This document shows positions 47,890-58,245 of a stretch of 64,000 nt of DNA, in pieces; position 1 is the first letter of the stretch, and every line of letters starts with the position of its first letter. A program made the translations under genes and the position numbers. The notes beneath the pieces were generated by a model. The model did not search any database. It was given only the letters and a program-made list of their open reading frames with translations, and was not told the origin of the DNA. The DNA lies in assembly GCF_001704415.2 (NCBI RefSeq), contig NC_030821.1, positions 39,849,210 to 39,913,209 of the forward strand. The letters are read 5' to 3'. The DNA comes from Capra hircus (Eukaryota > Chordata > Mammalia > Artiodactyla > Bovidae).

Positions 47890-48017
47890 TTTTAATTGAA
47901 AGAGAGCCAAGCTTGTAACTAACACCCTGGCTTCAAGTCCTACCTAAGCCATGGATGATTTGGGAATCATTTGTTAATGATTTGTTCATCATTTTGATCA
48001 CTTTTTTCCTTATATAA
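47890..48017. other. Short intergenic spacer
   Basis: Nothing recognised. It ends in the left TSD of the next Bov-tA. Confidence 0.4.
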
Positions 48018-48212
48018 GCACTTCCCTAGTGGTTCAGCTGGTAAAGAATCTGCCTACAATGTGGGAGACCAGGGTTGGATCCCTGGGTTGGGAAGATCCC
48101 CTGGAGAAGGGAAAAGCTACCCAATCCAGTATTCTGGCCTGGAGAATTCCATGGACTGTATAATCCATGGGGTCACAAAGAGTCAGAAATGACTGAGTGA
48201 CTTTCACTTTCA
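48018..48212 (+). mobile_element. Bov-tA SINE, plus strand, 15-bp exact TSD
   Basis: tRNA-Glu-related head ('cacttccctagtggttcagc', B-box-like 'ggttggatccc'), then the Bov-A body and a 'ctttcactttca' tail. TSD tttttccttatataa at 48,003-48,017 and 48,213-48,227. Confidence 0.95.
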
Positions 48213-48313
48213 TTTTTCCTTATATAAAATAAAGGAGACTATATTTGTTAATCTCTAAGAAATTTTGAAATTCTAAAAACTATAAATTAAATATATAATT
48301 ATACATATATGAT

Positions 48314-48583
48314 CAGAGAAGGCAATGGCACCCCACTCCAGTACTCTTGCCTGGAGGATCCCATGGATGGAGGAGCCTGGTAGGCTGCAGTCCATGGGGT
48401 CGCTAAGAGTTGGACACAACTGACTTCCCTTTCAGTTTTCACTTTCATGTATTAGAAGAAGGAAATGGCAACCCACTCCAGTGTTCTTGCCTGGAGAATC
48501 CCAGGGATGATGGATCCTGGTGGGCTGCTGTCTATGGGGTCACACAGAGTCGGACACGACTGAAGCGACTTAGCAGCAGCAGC
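48314..48583 (-). mobile_element. Bov-A2 SINE, minus strand, 13-bp exact TSD
   Basis: Reverse Bov-A2 from 'cagagaaggcaatggcac' to a GCAGCAGCAGC end. TSD atacatatatgat at 48,301-48,313 and 48,584-48,596. Confidence 0.95.
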
Positions 48584-48596
48584 ATACATATATGAT

Positions 48597-48934
48597 AATC
48601 AGCCTTATTAAGTTTAAGTTAAAAAGTCATATCAACTCACATCAGATTGCTGAATGGTGGTCTTATCACATTGTCCATCAAGTTAGAGCAGTTTGTCAGA
48701 GACACTGTAATAGTTTTTGGTTGTTACCTAAAAACGTACTGCCAGTTTAGAGTTACAAAACAACCCCCATTCATCACCTTACAGTTCCATAATCAGCATT
48801 CCAAGCACGACTCAACTGGGTTCTCTGGACAAAGTCTTGCATGGCTGAAAAGTATCAGCCAGGCTGGGGCCTCATGTGGAACTTGAAGCTTTCTTTTCTT
48901 TTTTTTTCAAAATGATATTGTCACTTTTATTAGA
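48597..48934. other. Intergenic, nothing recognised
   Basis: Unique-looking. A T-rich stretch near 48,890-48,908 leads into the L1M fragment. Confidence 0.4.
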
Positions 48935-49058
48935 TAATATTTTTTTTATTGTGGTAAAGATCACATAACATAAAACATACTCTTTTAACCATATTTACCA
49001 TCACAGTTCAGTGGCAGTAAGTACATTCACATTGCTGTGCAACTTTGAGGTTTTCTTT
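48935..49058 (-). mobile_element. L1M 3' UTR fragment, minus strand
   Basis: 'tttattgtggtaaagatcac', 'ataacataaaacatac', 'cagttcagtggcagtaagta' and 'cattgctgtgcaac' are typical of the reverse-strand 3' region of old L1. Confidence 0.6.
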
Positions 49059-49261
49059 TAAGCACATTCTAGTTGTTGGCAGAATACAGTTCCTTGCAGT
49101 CATAGACTGAGGTCCTAAAAGTCACTCTCCTCTATAGCAGTTCAAAAAATGGTTACTTTGTTCTCCTCCTCAAAACTGTCAAGAGGGCATCTCCCTGACT
49201 CTTCATATTTTAAATTCTAGACCACTTCTTAAGAGCTTACCTGAGTAGATCAGGTTCACTT

Positions 49262-49493
49262 GTGCTAAATCACTTTAGTTGTGTCAGACTCTTTGCAACC
49301 CCATGGACTGTAGCCCTCCAGGATCCTCTGTCCATGGGATTCTCCAGGCAAGAATACTGCGGTGGGTTGCCATGCCCTCCTCTAGGGAATCTTCTCAACC
49401 CAGATATCGAACCCATGTCTCCTTCATTGGCAGGTTTTTTACCTGGGGGTTTTCCAGTGGGTTCTTTACCACTAGTGCCACCTGGGAAGCTTC
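49262..49493 (-). mobile_element. Bov-tA SINE, minus strand
   Basis: Reverse Bov-tA with a Bov-A body ('gttgtgtcagactctttgc') and a slightly longer tRNA-related region ('ttctttaccactagtgccac', 'ctgggaagc'), the variant also seen in plus orientation at 53,377. Confidence 0.88.
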
Positions 49494-49661
49494 AACTTAG
49501 CTTATCTCCCTTCTGATTAATTCAATCATGTATTTTAAATATATTTACAAAAATCCCTCTTGCTGATAATAAAGCATAAAATGAGAGTGATCTCACATCT
49601 TACCTATGTGCTTTTCCCACAACCAAGAGGAGGGGATTATACAAAAAGTATACAATATACA
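49494..49661. other. Short intergenic spacer
   Basis: Nothing recognised. Confidence 0.4.
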
Positions 49662-50345
49662 GGGAGTCATGAAAAAGCTGGTTTAAAAATCAGCATTCAG
49701 AAAATGAAGGTCATGGCATCAGGTCCCACCAATTCATGGCAAATAGATGGGGGAAAAAATTGAAACAGTGACAGACTTTATTTTCTTGGGCTCCAAAATC
49801 ACTGGAGCTGGTGACTGTTGCTATGAAATTGAAAGACACTTGCTCCTTGGAAGAAAATATATGACAAACTTAGCATATTAAAAAGCAGAGACATCACTTT
49901 GCTGACAAAGGTCCATAGTCGTACAGATAGAAGTTTGGACCATAAAGAAAGCTGAGTGCCAATAAATTGATGCTTTCATACTGTGGTACTGGATAAGACT
50001 GTTAAGAGTCCCTTGAACTGCAAGGAGATCAAATCAGTTAATCCTAAAGGCAATCAACCCAGAATATTTATTGGAAGGACTGATGAAGAAGCTAAAGCTC
50101 CAATAGTTTGGCCACCTGATGCAAACAACTGATTATTGGAAAAGACCCTAATCCTGGGAATGATTGAAGTCAGGAGGAAAAAGGGATGAAGAGGATGAGA
50201 TAGTTGGAGGGCATCACCAGCTCGATGGACATGAGTATGAGCAAGCTCCAGGAGTTGGTGGTGGGCAGGAAAGCCTGGCGTGCTGCAGTCCATGGGGTTG
50301 CAAAGAGTCAGACATGACTGAGTGACTAAACTAAACTAAACTGAA
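49662..50345 (+). mobile_element. BovB 3' end, plus strand, strongly diverged
   Basis: Forward BovB from 'aaaaatcagcattcagaaaa' (reverse transcriptase tail) to 'gactaaactaaactaaactg', where the terminal pentamer has drifted from ACTGA to ACTAA. An internal deletion removes sequence near 49,920. It is one of the most decayed BovB copies here. Confidence 0.88.
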
Positions 50346-50825
50346 GTATTTGTTATGAAAGCCCAAGTAGACAGAGATGGGTGGGAATCTTGGGGGCCAG
50401 TTTAGAATCCTGCCTGTTGCAGGCACATAAAAGAACTTGAATGGCTGTGCATCTTTTGAGGTTTTGGAGGTAAAAGGTCAGTCTACTGTGTACTCTCATA
50501 TACTGACTGAGATACAGGAAGAATCTAGTAACTAAATGTGTTCTATAAGAGATTGACATATAAATCAGTGATGAACAGTTACATTTGACAATAACAAGCT
50601 GTGGTAATTCCCTGTGCTGAGTATGTTTATAAAGTTGTAAGATGGCAGACAAGGGAGATTTATGGAAATTTAGAGATTAAAGTTCTGAGCCTTGCCATGT
50701 TTTCCACAATCTTTTCATCCTGTTTCTTGCAATCCCATTGCTTCCCTGTAGTGACTTTCTCATCCCTGAGACCTAATAAATTGAGCATCTCACTGGTAGT
50801 ACAATTGCAACTTTTATAAATCCAG
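50346..50825. other. Intergenic, nothing recognised
   Basis: Unique-looking with no reliable frame. Confidence 0.4.
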
Positions 50826-50826
50826 T

Positions 50827-50890
50827 CTCAGACTCCCTGGTGGTCCAGTGGCTGAGACTCCACACACCCAATGCAGGGAGCTTAACTGCT
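50827..50890 (+). mobile_element. CHR-type SINE 5' head, plus strand
   Basis: 'ctccctggtggtccagtggc' followed by 'gactccacacacccaatgca' is the tRNA-Glu-like head with its A-box-like TGGTCCAGTGG. The body is missing. Confidence 0.75.
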
Positions 50891-51274
50891 TTGGCACTTT
50901 AGGAGATGAGAGATTTGTTCTAAGCTACCATCAAAGCTTTAACATTTGCCACTTAAATTCTGAATGAGAATTTTACAACCTTCATTTCCTTTTTTTTTTT
51001 TTTTGAGTAAGCTTTGCAGAGCACTTATAAGACACCAAATATATACACAATTAATAATCATTGTTTAATTAAAAACTAAATTATTCAATTATTTGGTCTG
51101 TCAGTCAATGGTTTATCTTCTGTACCCATCACGTGCACCTGCTATGGGTAATTTGAATATTTGTGATGGTAGCATCTGACAGAGATACCGTTCTCCCCTC
51201 TCGCAGCCAGAAGATGGTCCACACACACCTCAAATGTGAGCAACCAACCCGGAATCTTACTTCGAGGGTGTACT
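50891..51274. other. Intergenic with T16-type run
   Basis: A long T run lies at about 50,989-51,004. No gene or named repeat. Confidence 0.4.
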
Positions 51275-51286
51275 TCATAGAGCTAT

Positions 51287-51288
51287 GC

Positions 51289-51319
<31 letters not shown>

Positions 51320-51519
51320 TAGTTACTCAGGCGTGTCCGATTCTTTTCGACCTCATGGACTGTAGCCCACCAGGCTCCTCTGCACACAGGATTCTCCAGC
51401 CAAGAATACTGCAGTGGGTTGCCATTCCCTTCTCCAGGGATCCTCCCAACCCAGGGATCAAACCCAGGTTTCCCACATTGCAGGCAGATTCTTTACCTTC
51501 TTAGCCACCAGGGAAGCCC
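51287..51519 (-). mobile_element. Bov-tA SINE with (GCT)n tail, minus strand
   Basis: A run of GCT triplets (51,287-51,320) precedes the reverse Bov-A body and the tRNA-related head 'ttagccaccagggaagccc'. TSD tcatagagctat (51,275-51,286) against tcatagaactat (51,520-51,531). Confidence 0.9.
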
Positions 51520-51531
51520 TCATAGAACTAT

Positions 51532-52123
51532 ACCTGCTCCCAGTTACTTTATTACAGAGATCTCCAAACACATGGTTCCTTTGGTTTTGAGCATCATGTC
51601 ATAAATTATCTTCTGAAAAGAATTGTGGGCAGGATTTACTGAATTGTGTAGAAACCCAGGGCCAATGGAAATTGAGATTAGTTACTAATAGTAAACTCAG
51701 TGTCCAAGGGGAAGGGACAGTTATTAGAATCCAAAGAGAGAACTGTATAAAATAAATTTCCTGATGTGAATTATGAGCAAAGCCAGAATAAAAAATAACC
51801 CAATATCACTTTCCTTCTACTTTTCTAACTCCCACCAGAATTGCTCATTGGTGAAAACAACCTAAAATCAATAAAGTGAAAAGTTTATTGATACAGTGCA
51901 CTTGGGGCAACCTTCCAAAGCACACAATAGAATGATCAAAGATTCAAGTTGTTTCTTGAGGGTACCTTGGAAGAAATCCAATTTATCATTCAATAATTCA
52001 TAGCACTTTCTTGAAAAAGTATAGAGATAGGTAAAGTTAGGGATATTTCATACCTTCTAGAGAGGAAGAAATTGTCATTTTAACCAAATCTCCAGAAAAT
52101 TCTTACTATTTCATTTTAGTATG
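51532..52123. other. Intergenic, nothing recognised
   Basis: Unique-looking with no reliable frame. Confidence 0.4.
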
Positions 52124-52264
52124 TGCTATCGCTGTTCAGTCACTAAGTCATGTCTGATTCTTTGCAAGCCTATGGACTGCAAGCACACCAGGCTTCCCTG
52201 TCCTTTATTATCTTCCTGATTTTGCTCAGACTCACGTCCATTGAGTTCATGACGCCATCCAACC
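52124..52264 (-). mobile_element. BovB 3'-terminal fragment, minus strand
   Basis: About 140 bases: 'gttcagtcactaagtcatgt', 'cacaccaggcttccctgtcc', 'gttcatgacgccatccaacc'. Diverged. Confidence 0.85.
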
Positions 52265-52357
52265 TATAATATACGCTATAGGCAAAGTGTAAAGAAAAAT
52301 TCCAAATAACCTAAATATGTGTCAAAATTCAATAATTTAATACAAAAATTTTGGCAC

Positions 52358-52497
52358 GTAATGGAATTCTCCAGGCAAGAATACTGAAATGTGTTGCAAT
52401 TTCCCTTCTCCAGGGCATCTTCCTGACCCAGGGATTGAACCTGGGTTTCCTACATTGCAGGTAAATTCTTAATTGTCTGAGCCAACAGACAAGCCCA
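52358..52497 (-). mobile_element. Bov-tA fragment, minus strand
   Basis: Reverse Bov-tA missing the outer part of the Bov-A body. 'attctccaggcaagaatac', 'cagggattgaacctgggttt' and 'tgagccaacagacaagccc' are recognisable. Confidence 0.85.
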
Positions 52498-52679
52498 AAT
52501 AATGTGAATGACATAATAATTGAAAGGTAAAACATATATTTCGAATTTTTATTATCAGTTTCTGCATTATAAAGCTAGTATTAAATATATTAAATAAAAT
52601 AAGAAAATTTAACAAAAAAATGAAACTAGGACAAAAGGAAAAAATATATACTCTAATGCAAATGTAATTAAATTTTAGT

Positions 52680-52702
52680 GTGTATATATATATATATATA
52701 CT
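52680..52702. repeat. (TA)n microsatellite
   Basis: About ten TA dinucleotides. Confidence 0.95.
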
Positions 52703-52919
52703 TATATCCTTTTCCATTTCTTCTATGCACAAATTTATTTTTTAGTGTTACCAGCACTATATGCTTCTGTAACTTGTGAAGATTGTGTGGAGAAATTGAG
52801 TGGACCCTGAAAGTTAATTTCAAAGGAGATACTGCCTAGAGGGCTAATTGTACACATAATTCACATGACCACTCTTGTCTATGATTTTATGTGTTTCATG
52901 CTATTTCAGAAATGTTGGT

Positions 52920-53370
52920 CTGGCTACTGGCTGCTCAGAAGCCAATAAAGAGGCCAGGTTGCTGGGAAGGAAAGTTTGCTTTATTTTAGAGGCTGGCTTG
53001 GGGAAGTGAGAGTGGTGGGTTGAGGGGGATAGGGAGGAACATCTGTCCAAAGTCCAGAAAATGACTCCCTCAGCTGACAAGCACGGGCTAAAAGCTTTTA
53101 TAGACAGGTGGGGGTGGGGGTGGGGGCTACGTGCATCATCTTGATTGTTAGGTACAGTTAATCTTTAATTGCAGAGTCAGTTTGTTTCCATTTGTTTGAG
53201 ACTGTTTCTTGAAATTGTGGCAGCTTATGTCACAGGTACAGTCTGGTCATTATGTAGTTAAATTCTTCCACCGGTGGAAGTTTCAGCATCTATAAGACAA
53301 CTCACAGGATATAGTACAGAACATTACCTATAGCCCTTTGAGGAGGAACTAAAAGTACTTGACTATACTT
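52920..53370 (-). mobile_element. Possible solo LTR of an old endogenous retrovirus, minus strand
   Basis: Read in reverse this has LTR-like features: an AATAAAGCAAAC polyadenylation-type signal (complement of 52,974-52,985), followed by 'ctttattggcttctgagcag' (complement near 52,935-52,960), and a C-rich block. No partner LTR or internal region is adjacent. Family not determined, so treat as a candidate only. Confidence 0.35.
53107..53127 (+). repeat. G-rich tract, (GGGGGT)n
   Basis: Three G5 runs separated by single T residues and preceded by GG. Potentially quadruplex-forming. Confidence 0.8.
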
Positions 53371-53376
53371 AATGAC

Positions 53377-53508
53377 TGGGCTTCCCAGGTGGCGCTAGTG
53401 GTAAAGAACCTGCCTGCCAACACAGGAGCCATAAGAGATGTGGGTTTGATCCCTGGACTGGGAAGATCCCACTGGAGGAGGGCATGGCAACCCACTCCAG
53501 GATTCTGT
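53377..53508 (+). mobile_element. Bov-tA 5' portion, plus strand
   Basis: tRNA-related head of the 'ggtggcgctagtggtaaag' variant followed by the first part of the Bov-A body, ending at 'cccactccaggattct'. Confidence 0.88.
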
Positions 53509-54683
53509 TTTGTGCTTTTCTAGTACAGTATGACTGTCACAGAAAACTACAATGGTCTTTGTGCTTATGCATCTTCATCCCTAGACTGTTGAGGGTAGAA
53601 AATTCCTCAATCAATAACATCTAGTGAATGTCTAATCTATGGACGTGCCTGGCACATGAATGACATTCAAACCATTTCTTGACTTTGGCAATCTTAATGA
53701 CTAAATTATTATTATTTGGTCTCCTTTTACTGTTTTCCTTTGTTTCTGTTTTCCTGCTGTTTCCTTTGTTTCTAACTTCTCGATTAAACTTATTCTTTGG
53801 CTGAAGTTTTTCCACAGACAAAAGGCAGGCAGAGGACATGGAGGGTGGGGATGGCAAGGGCCATAGAATCCCACTCTGTTTTAATGTTATGTTGCACTTT
53901 TGAGAATTATGACAGTTAAAGTACTAAGTATTACCTGTAACAAGATAGTGCTTTTGGCAGAAGAGCATAGCTTCTGATTATTTTTTAAAGGATACACTGG
54001 TGCCAAACCCCGAGGCTCTAAAACTGCAGCTGCTCCAGTAAACATTTCCCAGGTCTGCAGGAGCGCCACTGACCTAGGTTTCTCTTCCCTCTTTCATGTT
54101 ATGGCAGAACCAACCATAAAATCGCACCTGTCCCTTGCGTTGGACTCCACTCACCAGCCCAGATACACCCTTCTTTTTGCTGAAGGTGAGTTTCTCTTTG
54201 CAGTCTTTGACTCCTTTCTTTCAAGGGACCTGATACAGGCCACCTCAATTCATCAGAAGTACTTTTCTAGAAGGAAAGGTGAGGTTTGTATTTCTTTCCT
54301 CCCTAGAGGTCCCTGTGTAAATTGGTTCACTTCTTCCCACAGGAACCGCTCCTTGTGCTGAGTGGAACTGCTACCTTTTCAGACCACAAAAGATCCTGTT
54401 TCAACCTGCTCTGGAGCAATGGGTGCCAGGACGGCTTACAATTTCATGAACAAAGAAATTTGTTCAAGTGATTAAATAAAAATCATCAGAAATCAATCCT
54501 CAGGTTATTCACAGCTCTCTTTCCACACACAGAAAATGCTGGCAGAATGTCTTAAATTCTGCTTCTTAATGTGCCTGCCTCATACAAAAATATGATTGTA
54601 TTTAATCTACTTTGTATCTTGTTCTGTTTCTTTTAAATTATATTCTAAACATTTTCAAAGCTTTTTCAAATTAAAATAATACA
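53509..54683. other. Intergenic; possible L2 scrap, otherwise nothing recognised
   Basis: 'cctggcacatgaatgacatt' near 53,649 is reminiscent of the L2 3' end but is too short to call. A pyrimidine-rich stretch runs at 53,720-53,780. A short frame at 54,101-54,361 has no family resemblance. Confidence 0.35.
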
Positions 54684-54825
54684 TTATGGAAAAAGTAACA
54701 TGGGAACTTACATTACCATATGTAAAATAGATAGCCAAAGGGAATTTGCTGTATGGCTCAGGAAACTCAAACAGGGGCTCTGTACATATATAGCCCATTT
54801 TTTCAATAAAGTTGACATTTTCTAA
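54684..54825 (+). mobile_element. L1 3' UTR fragment (older ruminant type), plus strand
   Basis: 'aaaagtaacatgggaactta', 'gctgtatggctcaggaaact' and 'aataaagttgaca' match the 3' UTR type of the L1 ending at 7,714. Confidence 0.7.
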
Positions 54826-54839
54826 TGTAACATGTAATG

Positions 54840-55440
54840 GAGTTTTTAAGGTGTTGATTTGAGTAGGCTATAGCTCCCACTTATTTAATCAAATACTAAC
54901 TTAGATGTTTCCATAAAGGTATTTTGCACATGTAAGTAAAGTCCCTGGGTTTGATCCCTGGGTTGGGAAAATCCTCTGGAGAGGGGAAAGGCTACCCAGT
55001 CCAGTATTCTGGCCTAGAGAATTCCATGGACTGTATAGTCCAAGGGGTTGCAAAGAGTCAGACACGACTGAGTGACTTTCACTTTCACTTTCTTTGCAAG
55101 TAAAGTTCATAATAATTTGACTTTATTTAAGTAAAGGAGATTATTAATTGATCACTTGACTGAGCCTGATTCAACCAATCAAAAGGCCTTTAGAGAAAGG
55201 TTGAGGCTTCTCTGAAGCAGAAGAAAATTTAACCTGTGACCAGCAACTGCCACTCATACTCAAGAATTCCAGTCTGCCCTTCCTAATAGGTAGTTTTAGT
55301 GATTTTAGGCTAGCCTAACTAGACCCCATGACCATGTATATCAATTCCTTGCCAAAAATCTCATACGTATCTCCTACTGATTCTGTTCCTTTGGATCATT
55401 CTGATAATCCAAATTGAAACATTTTGGCACCAGAAGTTGT
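54840..55440 (+). mobile_element. Ancient LTR-like repeat, copy 1, split by Bov-tA
   Basis: Matches 62,240-62,590 in order: 'cttagatgtttccataaagg'/'ctaggtgttattgtaaag', 'gagcctgattcaacc'/'gacctgattcagtc', 'gagattattaattg'/'ggattatcctggat', 'ctgattctgttcctttgga'/'aatgattctgcttttttga'. It is probably a mammal-wide LTR or DNA-transposon relic; not named here. Confidence 0.5.
54943..55097 (+). mobile_element. Bov-tA, 5'-truncated, plus strand, with TSD
   Basis: Begins inside the tRNA-related head ('gggtttgatccctgggttgg') and keeps the full Bov-A body and 'ctttcactttcactttc' tail. TSD aagtaaagt at 54,934-54,942 and 55,098-55,106. Confidence 0.9.
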
Positions 55441-55539
55441 TCTAAAGGAACACAATCATGAAGATAACTTTTCTGAATTGTTTCTGTGGTTTCTGGAATT
55501 GGTTCTATCATCTGATTATATTTAAAGACACTACTGACT

Positions 55540-55668
55540 CTGGGATTCCCAGGTGGTGCTGGTGGTAGAGTCTGCCTGCCAAAGCAGATAAAAGAGACAC
55601 AGGTTCAATCCTGGGGTCAGGAAGATCCCCTGGAGGAGGAAGAAGCAACCCACTCCAGTATCCAAAGT
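55540..55668 (+). mobile_element. Bov-tA 5' portion, plus strand
   Basis: Head 'gattcccaggtggtgctggt' with a spacer containing AAAAGAGACACAGG, then 'ggaagatcccctggaggagg'. It ends near 'cccactccagtatcc', the same 3' limit as the copy at 53,377. Confidence 0.85.
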
Positions 55669-55772
55669 CTTAGGGAAGCTGCAATAACAGAATGACTTCA
55701 TCATGTAAGATGTGATCGCCCAATTAGAAGGGCCCAGAGGAAACCTTTTACAACCACTATGAGAAAATATAC

Positions 55773-55967
55773 TTTCCTATAGCTCAGCTGGTAAAGGAGC
55801 TGCCTGTGATGCAGGAGACCCGGGTTCAGTTCTTGGGTCAGGAAGATCCCCTGGCGAAGGAAATGGCAACCCACTCCAGTATTCTTGCCTGGAGAATTCC
55901 TTGGCAGAGGAGCCTGGCAGGCTCATGGGGTCACAAAGAATTGGACAAGACTAAGTTACTAACACAC
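55773..55967 (+). mobile_element. Bov-tA SINE, plus strand
   Basis: Nearly complete: 'atagctcagctggtaaagga', 'gcaggagacccgggttcag', 'cctggagaattccttggcag', 'cacaaagaattggacaag'. Confidence 0.9.
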
Positions 55968-56198
55968 ATGAGAAATAAGCTTGAGGGGAGCTGCAACATC
56001 CTTAAGAGATCTATTTGCTCTTCTTTGTAAGTAAGAATTACAATGGAAACTGCTACCATTGAACTGGATTCCCTACATGAAATGGGGATAATAATAGGTG
56101 TGGTGACTGTAATATATAGCATATTCTAAGCAGTAAGCAGAATAATCTAACTTATAGGAGATGTATGGCATTAGTTAGTAGGTCATGGTCTCCATACC

Positions 56199-56218
56199 AA
56201 AAAAAAAAAAAAAAAAAA
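56199..56218 (+). repeat. A20 tract
   Basis: Twenty A residues inside otherwise ERVL-like sequence. Confidence 0.95.
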
Positions 56219-57745
56219 GACTATTCAGGTTTAGTGAATAGCCCATCTGTTTAGAAGTCTAACTTGAATCATCAAGTCTTGTGAATAAGGCATGGCACCT
56301 GAATCAATTTCCTAACTGAGATAGGTTATGTCCCAGAACCCTTTAATGAAGGTGAGGATAGGTTCCCTTGAAGAAGAACGCCATTAACTGCCAAAGCAAT
56401 ATGGTATTGCTCATATTTCTCCTAGCCTTCTCCAAAGGGACCTAGGGCCATTTATCAAGGTGACTGTACTGTAGAAAGAGAAACCATAACACTTTAGGGG
56501 GATTACTGAACCCTGGCTCTTAAATGACATAAATTTCTGGATAACCCAAAAAAATCACTCTGTTCTACCAATCATAATAGAGACTAGTAGAGGTCAGATT
56601 TTAGCTCAAGTCCATCTCACAGTGGACTCAGTGAGTAATAACCCATCTGTAATTATTTCTTCTGGTTCCCAGTGGCTCAGTAGTAAACAATCTGACTGCA
56701 TTGCAGGAGACATGGGTTCAATCCCTGGGTTGGGAGAAGGAAATTACAACCCACTCCAGTATTCTTGCCTGGGAAATCCCATGGACAGAGGAGTCTGGAG
56801 GGCTACAGTCCATGAGAGCACAAAAGAGCTGGACATGATTGAGTGACTAAACAACAACTACAACAAAAACAATTATTTCTCCATTCCAGAATTAATCATT
56901 GAAATAGGCATATTTAGAAATTGGCAGAATCTCCACTGATTCTCTGACCTGTGAGTAAAAGATATTATGGAAGGAAAGACCAAGTGGAAGTCACTACAAC
57001 TCCCTATACCTAGGAAGATAAAAAGCCAAAAGCAGTACTGTGATCCTGGAAGAGACGAAAGATGCAGGCATGGTGACTTCCCGCCACATCTCCGTTCAAC
57101 TCAGCTATTTGGCCTATGCACGAAACAGATGGTTCTTGGAGAATGGCAGTATATTATTATAAATTTAATCAGATAGGGACTCCAATTGCAGCTGCAATTC
57201 CAGGTGTTGTTTCATTGCTCGAGTAAATGAACACATCCACTGGTAGTTGATATGCAGCTATTCGCCTGGAAAATCAATTTTTCTCTATGTATGTTAGTAG
57301 CGATCAGTAGTAGTAGTTTTCTTTCTGTTGGAAAGGCCAGCAATAAATCTTCACAGCCTTACCTTGGAGTATATCAATTTTTCAACCCCATGTCATAATC
57401 TACTATACAGGGATTTTAATCACTTTTTCTTTCCATGAAATGACACATTGGTCCTTTATATTAATGCAATTATGCTGATTGGATCTAGTGAGCAGAAAGT
57501 AGCAACTACTCTAGCTATTTGTGTTACAGAAGGTAGGAAATATTTCACAGAAATTCAAAAGTCTTCCATCTCAGCTATTTCTAGGGATGCAATAAGAGGC
57601 AGGTCAATATATTCCTTCTGAGATGAAGAATAAGTTATTATCTGGTGCTCCTATAACCAAAAGGATAGCATAATACCGAGTGGACCTATTTAGATTTGAG
57701 GAACCTTGCATTCCTTTTTTGGGTGTGCTACTTTGGCCCATTCTG
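56219..57745 (+). mobile_element. Decayed ERVL (class III endogenous retrovirus) pol region
   Basis: Recognised as ERVL-type pol in forward orientation, running through protease/RT-coding sequence ('gactccaattgcagctgcaa', 'aagtagcaactactctagc'). All frames are short. The RT active-site region (about 57,455-57,470) no longer encodes the Asp-Asp pair, and many stops, small deletions and a Bov-tA insertion (56,661-56,870) are present. It is not functional. Upstream sequence back to about 55,690 may belong to it. No flanking LTR is identified. A nucleotide search against Dfam ERVL consensus would test the call. Confidence 0.65.
56661..56870 (+). mobile_element. Bov-tA SINE inside ERVL, plus strand, 10-bp exact TSD
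   Basis: Head 'tcccagtggctcagtagtaa', Bov-A body and an A/C-rich tail (CAACAACTACAACAAAAAC). TSD aattatttct at 56,651-56,660 and 56,871-56,880. Confidence 0.93.
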
Positions 57746-57963
57746 GGGGCTTCCCCGATGGCTCAGGGATAAAGAATCTGCCTGCCAGTGCAGAAGACAC
57801 AGGAAACAGGAGCTCAATCCCTGGGTCAGGAAGATCCCCTGGAGGAGGAAATGGTAACCCACTCTAGTATTCTCGCCTGGAGAACTCCGCAGACAGAGGA
57901 GACTGGTGGGCTACAGTCTTTGGGGTCACAAAAGAATCGGATATGACTTAGCTACTAAACAAC
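57746..57963 (+). mobile_element. Bov-tA SINE inside ERVL, plus strand
   Basis: Complete Bov-tA: 'ggcttccccgatggctcagg', 'ggaagatcccctggaggagg', 'gggctacagtctttggggtc', tail 'actaaacaacaacc'. Confidence 0.92.
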
Positions 57964-58245
57964 AACCATTAAGTAAGAGAAAGTAGTTATAAATACGAGC
58001 TATAATTACAATCATCCAACCGGTTGCAGAAACAAGGACTATAATAATTATAAGTATAGTTTCTTTGCTTTATGTTGAATATGTTTGCATATATATTAAT
58101 CAAATATCTTTGTTCTCTTGTCTCTTTTATTACCTTATCATCCAACATAAAATGTATTCATGTTAGTCAATTTTATATCACAGTAAACTATCGAATATTG
58201 GAAAAAAGTAAATATCATCCAGAGACTTTGTACTCTCTGGAAAAA
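57964..58245 (+). mobile_element. Probable ERVL 3' internal remnant
   Basis: A/T-rich sequence ('ggttgcagaaacaaggacta', 'taatcaaatatctttgttct') that looks like the region before an ERVL 3' LTR. A large part between it and the pol segment is missing. It ends at the 5'-truncated BovB. Confidence 0.4.

Noticed and set aside
48018..48090. tRNA-Glu gene (A and B box-like motifs)
   Set aside because: Continuous with a Bov-A body and TSD, and the cloverleaf is degenerate, so it is the head of a Bov-tA SINE. The same applies to the other Bov-tA and CHR copies.
54101..54361. 86-codon frame in a repeat-free interval as a host gene
   Set aside because: No start context, domain or family resemblance; the length is within random expectation for the base composition.
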